This document shows positions 1 through 5,399 of a DNA stretch of 5,848 nt, piece after piece. Made by a program: the position numbers and the translations under genes. Every line of letters begins with the position of its first letter. Positions within the stretch are counted from its first letter, which is position 1. This DNA is from Polyangiaceae bacterium. GTDB lineage: Bacteria; Myxococcota_A; Polyangia; Polyangiales; Polyangiaceae. The notes under the pieces are model-generated. The model searched no databases, was not told where the DNA came from, and was given only the letters and a program-made list of their open reading frames with translations. The stretch is from positions 1 to 5,848 of the forward strand of contig JAICXU010000239.1 of NCBI GenBank assembly GCA_025934595.1, written 5' to 3'.

Positions 1-237
1 ATGCGTGAAGTCGCCGGTGCCGAGCGTGAACGCCGCAGTGAGCGTCGCGCTCTGCGACTCGACGTCGTTCGCATCGGTGCCTTCCTCGGCGAGCGCAGCC
101 GAATCGTCAGCGCTCGATCTCGGGCTGCGGTTCGAGCAGCCGAGGGCGATCATGCCGGCGATCCCCGCGAAAAAAACGGAGCGCACCGCCGACGTGCGGA
201 AAGTCCAGAGCGGCAGCGTGTCTCGTGTGCGTCGCAT
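1..237 (-). CDS. Putative lipoprotein, N-terminal fragment (cut by left window edge)
   Basis: Reading the minus strand from the ATG at 237 gives 79 residues with no stop before the window edge. The N-terminus looks like a lipoprotein signal peptide: an Arg-rich n-region (R2, R3, R5, R14, R19), a hydrophobic core VFFAGIAGMIALG (residues 21-33), then Cys34 in the lipobox-like context ALGC. After the Cys comes a Ser/Asp/Glu-rich linker (about residues 35-65), as expected for a lipid-anchored envelope protein. The visible mature part ends TLTAAFTLGTGDFTH and does not let me name a family. No clear Shine-Dalgarno precedes the ATG. A GTG at 186 (codon 18) would give a shorter, more compact signal peptide and is a fair alternative start. 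The gene is divergent from the FHA activator. A run of seven A (170-176 on the plus strand) lies in the signal-peptide codons. The class is fairly sure; the function is unknown. Confidence 0.72.
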   Translation of the reverse strand, partial: MRRTRDTLPLWTFRTSAVRSVFFAGIAGMIALGCSNRSPRSSADDSAALAEEGTDANDVESQSATLTAAFTLGTGDFTH

Positions 238-426
238 GATGGCTTCGAGCTCGAAGATCCTACCCTGAGACTCGCACGCTTCATGCCCGACGCGGCGGGC
301 TCGCTCGATACGAAAGGAGCTGAAATCTAAGCTCGTGCGCATTTTGCCCTCGTGGACCTGCGAGCGTTCACCTGGACCAACGGACGAACCTGCGTGCGCG
401 GAGGAGGTGGTGTAGCGTGGTTTTTC

Positions 427-1737
427 ATGACGCATGGGTCCACACGTGCACGCGTTTTTCATTGGTTCGTTCAAGGGGGCGCGATCAAAAAGCCGGACGG
501 TACGATGGTCCCCATCGATGTCGATCCCGTGCATGTCGGACGGGACGAAGGGGCGCAGATCGTTTTGACGGATCCCGAGGTGAGCGCGATGCATTGCGAG
601 CTCCGCGCCGTCAGCGAAGGGATCTTGGTGCGCGATCTCGGCAGCACCAACGGCACGTACATCGGTACGATCCGCGTCCAAGAAGCGGCGATCACGACGC
701 CCACCGAGATCACGGTCGGCACGACGAAGCTTTTTCTCGAGCCGTCCGCGAAGAAGAAAGTCGACGTCGGATTTTCGGACGCGTTCGGTCCGCTCGTCGG
801 CAGCTCGCCGAAGATGCGACGCGTCTTCAGCGTGCTCGAGAAAGTGGCGGCGACGCCCCTCAGCGTTCTCATTCTCGGCGAAACGGGAACGGGAAAAGAG
901 GTCGTCGCGCAATCGGTGCATGACGCGAGCCCGCGAAAAGACAAAGCGTTCGTCGTCGTCGATTGCGGATCGATCCCGCCGACGCTCGCGGAGAGCTTGC
1001 TCTTCGGTCACGAAAAAGGCGCATTCACGGGCGCGACCGAGCGTCGAAAAGGCGCGCTCGCCGAAGCGGACGGCGGCACGCTTTTTTTGGACGAGCTCGG
1101 CGAGCTCCCGATCGATTTGCAACCGAAGCTGCTGCGCGCGCTCGCCGAGAAACAGGTGAAGCGAGTGGGCGGAAATTCGTTCGAGCCGATCGACGTGCGC
1201 GTGCTCGCAGCGACGCGTCGTGATCTCGGCGCAGAGATGAACGCCGGTCGTTTTCGCAGCGACCTCTTCTTCCGCATCGCGCAAGTGCGTGTGGAGCTGC
1301 CGCCGCTTCGCGAGAGGCTCGCGGATCTTCCGCTGCTCGTCGAGGACATCTGCAAAAAAGTCGGCAAGGCCGAGCACGCACCTGCCGTCGTCGCGTGGAT
1401 CGAGCAGCGCATGTCGTCGCACGATTGGCCGGGAAATGTGCGGGAATTGGTGAACGTCGCATCGGTCGCAGCGACGCTCGCCGACACGCCGGGCGCGATC
1501 GACGACGTGCTCACGCTCGCGCGAGATCCCGTCGATGCCCCGCGCGGCATCGGACCCGCGACGGCGTTCAGTGAAGCGAAGCGATCCGCGGTCGCCGCTT
1601 TCGAGCGCGACTACTTCATACAGCTCGCGAAACGATCGCAAGGAAACGTGAGCGAAATGGCGCGGCAAAGCGGCATGGAGCGGCATCACGTGCGCGCGTA
1701 TTTGCGCAAGTATCACATCGACAAGGGAGCGCAGTAA
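427..1737 (+). CDS. FHA-domain sigma-54-dependent transcriptional activator (bEBP)
   Basis: 436 residues from ATG 427, ending at TAA 1735-1737. The N-terminal FHA domain (about residues 25-105) keeps the pThr-pocket signature: GRDEGAQIVL (38-47), VS.MH (53-57) and GSTNGTYI (72-79). A linker leads to a complete sigma-54 AAA+ core: Walker A GETGTGKE (151-158), the sigma-54 contact loop GAFTGA (198-203), Walker B GGTLFLDELG (216-225), arginine-finger region RFRSDLFFRI (275-284) and sensor II WPGNVREL (334-341). A Fis-type HTH follows (about 388-431). There is no receiver or GAF domain, so input is predicted to be phosphothreonine binding, as in FHA-type bEBPs of myxobacteria. The protein should hydrolyse ATP to open sigma-54 promoters. 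The start is uncertain. The frame is open back to GTG 352, with no ribosome site there. GGAGGAGG at 400-407 lies too far (19 bases) from ATG 427. ATG 505 would clip the first FHA strand. It is convergent with the TPR/kinase operon. No -24/-12 promoter was recognised nearby. Confidence 0.93.
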   Translation: MTHGSTRARVFHWFVQGGAIKKPDGTMVPIDVDPVHVGRDEGAQIVLTDPEVSAMHCELRAVSEGILVRDLGSTNGTYIGTIRVQEAAITTPTEITVGTTKLFLEPSAKKKVDVGFSDAFGPLVGSSPKMRRVFSVLEKVAATPLSVLILGETGTGKEVVAQSVHDASPRKDKAFVVVDCGSIPPTLAESLLFGHEKGAFTGATERRKGALAEADGGTLFLDELGELPIDLQPKLLRALAEKQVKRVGGNSFEPIDVRVLAATRRDLGAEMNAGRFRSDLFFRIAQVRVELPPLRERLADLPLLVEDICKKVGKAEHAPAVVAWIEQRMSSHDWPGNVRELVNVASVAATLADTPGAIDDVLTLARDPVDAPRGIGPATAFSEAKRSAVAAFERDYFIQLAKRSQGNVSEMARQSGMERHHVRAYLRKYHIDKGAQ

Positions 1738-1742
1738 GAGGA

Positions 1743-1766
1743 CCGAGACCTCGGCCGAGGCCTCGG
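1743..1766. terminator. GC-rich imperfect hairpin between convergent genes
   Basis: The gap between the activator stop (1737) and the TPR-gene stop (1775) holds CCGAG (1743-1747) pairing with CTCGG (1762-1766), one A/C mismatch (1748/1761), then CCTC (1749-1752) pairing with GAGG (1757-1760) around a GGCC loop. The segment also contains two overlapping perfect 12-base palindromes (1749-1760 and 1755-1766), so alternative folds are possible. Its place between two stop codons suggests a shared bidirectional terminator. Neither strand has a real U-tract after the stem, so intrinsic termination is not assured; it may only block or stabilise 3' ends. Confidence 0.35.
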
Positions 1767-1774
1767 AGGTCGCG

Positions 1775-2782
1775 TCAGAATTTTCCGCTGACGACCACGT
1801 TGCTCGCACCTGCCGTCACCGTCACCGCACGTTCTTTCGCTCCTGCGATGTAGAACGTCGCGAGCCCCGCGGTCGCGACGCCGAGCGCGATCGGAATCGC
1901 GAGCGTCGCGTAGAACGTGCTCACGCGCGAGTCGTAGCCCGAACGAACTTCGTCGTTGTGCGGATCGTTTTGGATCGCGCTCAAGTGATTCGAGGCTTGA
2001 AAGGACGTGGCCGACACGTACGCCGCAGCGGGGATCACGATGCTCGCGAGCGTCGCGCCCCCGGCGATGCCCAAAACCCACGGTGAAAAAGGGTGATCGG
2101 TGCGCTTCTCCAATCGCACGCCCGCGCGTGGCGGAGGAAACGCGGCATCGGGAGCGAGCGGCGAAGGCTCCGGTTGGACGTTCGAAACGAGTGGCGTGAG
2201 CGAGCTCGGCTGCATTTCGAACACCGACCCTGCCGCGATCTCGACGCGGTGGGAGCTCGCCGACGTCGTGCCCGGATCGATCGTCACGACGTGCGAGCCA
2301 GGCTCCACGTACGCGACGAAGCCTGCGGGTCGCGGATCGCGATCGTCGATCTTCACCTCGACGGGAACGGCGCCGCGATCGACCACGATCTTTCCCTGCT
2401 TCGCATCGAGCTCGCGCAATCTTGCGATCGCCTGTTTTTCTTCGTCGATCACGAGCGGCGCGATCGTGTCGCCCGACTGCCGCCGCGTGCTCACCTGGTC
2501 GACGAAATCGAGATACGCGTCGGCGGCGTGAGAAATGTCGCGCGCGGATTCGTAGGCGCGCGCGAGATCGAACGCGATGCGATAGCCGCGGCTCGGCCCG
2601 AGCTCACGATAGATGGCTTCCCACGAGCGAATCGCGTCCCCGTATTCGCCTGCGCGATAATGCTCGAGACCGGCCTTGAAGCGTTCTCGGTACGCGTCGA
2701 GCGGATCGTCCGCGCGCACGCTTCGCGAAAGCATCACGCCCGCGACGAGAAAGAGCGCGCTAGATCGGGTTCGGGTCCACAT
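1775..2782 (-). CDS. Exported TPR protein with PEGA-like segment and C-terminal membrane helices
   Basis: 335 residues from ATG 2782 to TGA 1775-1777. An N-terminal signal sequence (WTRTR, then SSALFLVAGVML, with likely cleavage after SVRA before DDP, about residue 24) predicts export. Residues about 28-100 are helical and TPR-like (FKAGLEHYRAGEYGDAIRSW, then IAFDLARAYESARDISHAAD). Residues about 130-185 (GKIVVDRGAVPVEV through AYVEPGSHVVTID) resemble a PEGA-type beta domain. A Pro-rich spacer precedes two hydrophobic helices (about 236-256 and 290-313), so the C-terminus is probably in the inner membrane. An in-frame GTG at 2812 would add 10 residues ahead of the signal sequence, which I disfavour. 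The start lies inside the kinase gene (23-base overlap, no clear ribosome site), implying operon transcription and probable translational coupling. TPR/PEGA proteins beside Ser/Thr kinases are common in myxobacteria. A role as kinase partner or envelope scaffold is inference. Confidence 0.86.
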   Translation of the reverse strand: MWTRTRSSALFLVAGVMLSRSVRADDPLDAYRERFKAGLEHYRAGEYGDAIRSWEAIYRELGPSRGYRIAFDLARAYESARDISHAADAYLDFVDQVSTRRQSGDTIAPLVIDEEKQAIARLRELDAKQGKIVVDRGAVPVEVKIDDRDPRPAGFVAYVEPGSHVVTIDPGTTSASSHRVEIAAGSVFEMQPSSLTPLVSNVQPEPSPLAPDAAFPPPRAGVRLEKRTDHPFSPWVLGIAGGATLASIVIPAAAYVSATSFQASNHLSAIQNDPHNDEVRSGYDSRVSTFYATLAIPIALGVATAGLATFYIAGAKERAVTVTAGASNVVVSGKF

Positions 2783-4187
2783 CGAGATGCGGCGGCGTGG
2801 GTTTGTCGGCACGGGGCGCCGGCTTTTCGACGCGCGGCTTCGGTGGCTGTCGCGGTGTCAGTTTCTCCGCTCCCGCGTGTGCTGTCGAGCTCGCCGGCGC
2901 GGACGCGGCGGTTTCGTTCGACGTCGGTGTCGGAGCGGCGGACGCCACCGATGCGGGCGCGGTCGGCGCTGCGATCGCGGACGGCGACGAAGAGGAGGAG
3001 TCTGCGGGACGCGCCGCGGGCGCAGGCTCGGAATGGATCGCGAAGAGCGCCGTCGCTCCGATCGCGAGCAGGGCGGCGACGGCGACGATGGCAAGAGAGC
3101 GCGGGCGATCCGGTTTCGTGTGCGCGCGCACACTGGCGGCGAGATCGCTTTGCGACGTGCGCTCGGGGGCGAGCGAGGCGCGAAGCTCGTCAGCGAGCTC
3201 TCCAGCTTCGTTCGGCGCCGCCACCGTGAGCGCTTTTTCCAGCTTCGCTTTTCGGTTCGATGCCTGCTGCGCGAAGATTCGCTGCATGAGCGCGCGAGCT
3301 TCGCTGCCGCCCGCACAGCCTTGCTCGGACGCGAACGCACGCAGCTCGCGCGCGACGACCTGCGCGTTGTCGGGCCGATCCGAGGGATTTTTAGCCACTA
3401 ATTTCATGCATAATGCACATAATTGAGGGGCCGCATCTGCGCGAACGGACTCGATCCGCGGTGGCTCGTCGAGCGCGAGATGACGCAAGACTTCCATCTC
3501 GGTGCCCTGCCACATCTTGCGACCGGTGACGCATTCGAACAGCACGGCGCCGACGCTGTAGAGATCACTGCGGCGATCGAGCGAAGCTTCGCCCATCGCC
3601 TGCTCGGGTGACATGTATGCGGTTTTGCCTTTCACCTCTCCGGTGCGAGTGAGCGCAGGCTCCGCTTCGATCTTCGCGACGCCGAAATCGAGCAGCTTCA
3701 GACCGCCTTCGTACGCGATCATCACGTTGTGCGGGGACACATCGCGATGGACGACGAGGAGCGCGGCGCCGGAATCGTCGGCGAGCTCGTGCACGGCATG
3801 AAGACCTTCGCAAATCTCCGCGACGATGAATGCGGCGAGACCCGGAGCGAGGAGCTCATTGCGTTCACGCAGCGCCGCGAGCAGATGCGCGAGCGTTTCG
3901 CCTTCGACATACTCCATCGCGAGGAAGAACTCGCCGTTCGCTTCACCGTAGGCAAAACCGTGGACGACGTTCGGATGCGAAAGGAGCGCCGCCAGCCGCG
4001 CCTCGCGAAGAAACATGTCGGTGTGTCGTTTGTCGCGCGCTCCCTCCGGCAAGAGGCGTTTCAGCGCACAAATGCGCTCGAATCCGTCGTCCGACGTCTC
4101 GAGCGCGACCTCGACGAGGCCCATGCCGCCGCGGCCGATCGCATAAAGCGGTCGATACCGTTCCAGAGCAAAGGCCGCGGGGGGCAT
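2760..4187 (-). CDS. Membrane-anchored PknB-like Ser/Thr protein kinase
   Basis: 475 residues from ATG 4187 to TAG 2760-2762. The kinase domain is intact: Gly-rich loop GRGGMGLV (18-25), ATP lysine in ALKRL (K43), alpha-C Glu (E62) in FLREARLAALLSHPNV, catalytic loop HRDVSPHN (147-154; D149, N154), DFG (167-169), activation loop LTRTGEVKGKTAYMSPEQ (179-196) with several Thr, and the closing NPSDRP arginine (R271). One transmembrane helix (about 363-384, SLAIVAVAALLAIGATALFAI) separates the cytoplasmic kinase from an Ala/Pro/Ser-rich tail of about 90 residues that becomes KP/RP-rich near the end. No PASTA repeats are present. An upstream in-frame ATG at 4247 would overlap the divergent lipoprotein gene by 15 bases; ATG 4187 is preferred because it has GGGA (4193-4196) nearby and starts just before the kinase fold. 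The gene is first in an operon with the TPR/PEGA-like gene. It should autophosphorylate and phosphorylate Thr/Ser on unknown substrates. An AT-rich rare-codon patch lies at 3387-3426. Confidence 0.96.
   Translation of the reverse strand: MPPAAFALERYRPLYAIGRGGMGLVEVALETSDDGFERICALKRLLPEGARDKRHTDMFLREARLAALLSHPNVVHGFAYGEANGEFFLAMEYVEGETLAHLLAALRERNELLAPGLAAFIVAEICEGLHAVHELADDSGAALLVVHRDVSPHNVMIAYEGGLKLLDFGVAKIEAEPALTRTGEVKGKTAYMSPEQAMGEASLDRRSDLYSVGAVLFECVTGRKMWQGTEMEVLRHLALDEPPRIESVRADAAPQLCALCMKLVAKNPSDRPDNAQVVARELRAFASEQGCAGGSEARALMQRIFAQQASNRKAKLEKALTVAAPNEAGELADELRASLAPERTSQSDLAASVRAHTKPDRPRSLAIVAVAALLAIGATALFAIHSEPAPAARPADSSSSSPSAIAAPTAPASVASAAPTPTSNETAASAPASSTAHAGAEKLTPRQPPKPRVEKPAPRADKPTPPHLDVDPNPI
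3387..3426. other. AT-rich island with clustered TTA codons inside the kinase gene
   Basis: Only 11 of these 40 bases are G or C, against strongly GC-rich flanks. In the kinase frame the patch encodes QLCALCMKLVAKN, with the three leucines (residues 256, 259, 263) all as TTA plus AAA, AAT and TGT codons. These are the only TTA codons in the gene. The protein motif itself is ordinary for the kinase C-lobe, so the anomaly is at the nucleotide level. The patch contains CATAAT twice on the plus strand (3409-3414 and 3418-3423) and the near-palindrome TGCATAATGCA (3407-3417). Its role is unknown: a binding site, a cryptic antisense promoter or a translation-pausing patch are all possible. Confidence 0.55.
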
Positions 4188-4195
4188 GCGATCCC

Positions 4196-4223
4196 ATTTT
4201 AGCGTACGCGCCCGGTTTGTTAC
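4196..4223 (-). promoter_or_regulatory. Candidate sigma-70-type promoter for the kinase operon
   Basis: On the minus strand GTAACA (4223-4218; 4 of 6 matches to TTGACA) and TAAAAT (4201-4196; 5 of 6 to TATAAT) are 16 bases apart. Transcription would begin near 4189, almost at the kinase ATG (4187), giving a leaderless or nearly leaderless message. The spacer holds the perfect 8-base palindrome GCGTACGC (4202-4209), operator-like in position. The region is shared with the divergent lipoprotein gene, for which only a weaker pair is visible on the plus strand (TTTAGC 4198-4203, TACGTT 4221-4226). The call rests on motif matching only. Confidence 0.3.
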
Positions 4224-4232
4224 GTTCTTCGC

Positions 4233-5396
4233 GTGAGATTCCGCCATGCCGTGTTTTTCGGGGTTTCGGCCGCCTGTGCGGTCGCCCTCGCGGCGGCGTG
4301 CATTCCGGATCTCCTCACCGACCCCGCCGACGCCAGTGTCGTCGTCGATGCGGGCGGCCCCGCGCGTTGCGGCGATGGAGTGATCGATCCGCCGTCCGAC
4401 GAGTGCGATCCGAATTCACTGGCCGACGGCGCGCCGCAATCGATCCTCGGTTGCGGCAGCACGTGTCAGGTCGAATGTGGCGATGCCGGCGTCCGCGACC
4501 CGCGCACGAACCACTGCTACTTCGTCGGCGAGTCGGCGAGCTCGCTCAACGATGGCGAGAACAGCGCCGCGCAAATTTGCAAAAAGCTCGGGGCGCATGT
4601 CGTGACCTTCGCGGACGACACGGAACGCGCATTCGTGCTCGCCAACTTCGGAAAAATTCTCAAGGTCGGAAACAGCACTGCGTTCTGGATCGGTCTCTCC
4701 CTCGATCCCGCGAAGCTCGCGCTCGTTCCGCCCGAAAACGAAACGCTCAAGGAGCCGGGGTGGTCTCCGACGTGCTCGGGCTGCTACGCCGCGCCGAACG
4801 TGCAGGATGGCTCGATCCCTCGCCTGGTCCTCGACGCGGGTGGATCCTGCGTGCTCGATCTCGGGCCACCGGGCTGGAGCCAATTTCCTTGCTCGCAAAT
4901 TCCCGGGAACGTGCCCGTGCTGTGCGAACGCGAGCCCACGGGCGATTCGTGGCGCCCGTGCAATGGGGGCTTCTGCGCGCAGATCGCCGAGACGGCGCCG
5001 GCGAAAAATTACCTCTTCTCGTTCGTCGCGGTGTCGGCCGATCAAGCACGCAATGCGTGCGCCGATCTCGGTGGCTCTTTGGCAGTATTCGGCTCTCGTC
5101 AAGAGCGAGAGACGCTCCTTCGGTCGCTCCTCGTCCATTACGACATCCTTTCGAGCCGCGATCCTTCGGCGACACCTCCCGACCAGGTGTGGATCGGTTA
5201 TGCGAGCGACGACGCCGGCGCGTTCGGTTGGGACGATGACGGCGGCTTCGACGGAAGCCCTTGGGGAGACAATCAGCCTTCCGCCGACGCGTCGCTGCCG
5301 GTGAGGGCGTACGTGGATCTCGACACGGACGACTACGACCTGCAGCTCGCCCACGACGACACCGACCTGCCGCGTCCTTACATCTGCCAATACTGA
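4233..5396 (+). CDS. Lipoprotein with Cys-rich (DUF4215-like) repeat and two C-type-lectin-like domains
   Basis: 387 residues from GTG 4233 to TGA 5394-5396. The signal peptide (RFRH, then AVFFGVSAACAVALAAA) ends at Cys23, a plausible though not perfect lipobox (AAAC with Leu at -4). Residues 46-82 (CGDGVID, DECDPN, GCGSTCQVEC) match the myxobacterial Cys-rich repeat usually written CGDG..D..EECDDGN..GCS.TCQ. Domain 1 (about 82-233) follows the long-form C-type lectin-like plan: C82/C95 hairpin, C116 paired with C231, inner pair C206/C220, and the FWIGL core (151-155). C181 and C184 are extra. Domain 2 (about 243-387) has C243/C248, C276 with C385, VWIGY (319-323) and WGDNQPSAD (344-352), but lacks the inner Cys pair. 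Such domains bind sugars, proteins or ice; the ligand cannot be told here, and no clean EPN/QPD calcium motif is seen. It is probably surface-anchored. No Shine-Dalgarno precedes the GTG. The gene is divergent from the kinase. Confidence 0.85.
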   Translation: MRFRHAVFFGVSAACAVALAAACIPDLLTDPADASVVVDAGGPARCGDGVIDPPSDECDPNSLADGAPQSILGCGSTCQVECGDAGVRDPRTNHCYFVGESASSLNDGENSAAQICKKLGAHVVTFADDTERAFVLANFGKILKVGNSTAFWIGLSLDPAKLALVPPENETLKEPGWSPTCSGCYAAPNVQDGSIPRLVLDAGGSCVLDLGPPGWSQFPCSQIPGNVPVLCEREPTGDSWRPCNGGFCAQIAETAPAKNYLFSFVAVSADQARNACADLGGSLAVFGSRQERETLLRSLLVHYDILSSRDPSATPPDQVWIGYASDDAGAFGWDDDGGFDGSPWGDNQPSADASLPVRAYVDLDTDDYDLQLAHDDTDLPRPYICQY

Positions 5397-5399
5397 CGT

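Noticed and set aside
313..319. Shine-Dalgarno-like AAAGGAG upstream of the activator
   Set aside because: No ATG/GTG/TTG in the activator frame follows at a usable distance; GTG 352 is 32 bases away.
1..330. Plus-strand open frame at the left edge
   Set aside because: Arg/Glu-rich and featureless, whereas the minus strand gives a convincing lipoprotein signal peptide.
238..426. Search for a sigma-54 (-24/-12) promoter that the activator might use, here and in the other intergenic gaps
   Set aside because: No TGGCAC-N5-TTGC-like pair is visible in 238-426, 1738-1774 or 4188-4232; the target promoter is probably elsewhere.
2093..3229. Plus-strand open frame of 378 codons opposite the TPR and kinase genes
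   Set aside because: Antisense to two recognised proteins, very rich in Arg/Ala, no motif; explained by lack of stops in high-GC DNA.
3830..5239. Long plus-strand open frame crossing the kinase start, promoter and lipoprotein gene
   Set aside because: It spans two well-supported genes on opposite strands, is Arg-rich and low in complexity, and shows no domain: a typical GC-driven spurious frame.
4416..5390. Minus-strand open frame of 324 codons opposite the lectin-like lipoprotein
   Set aside because: The plus-strand frame has a signal peptide, lectin motifs and paired Cys; the antisense frame has none.
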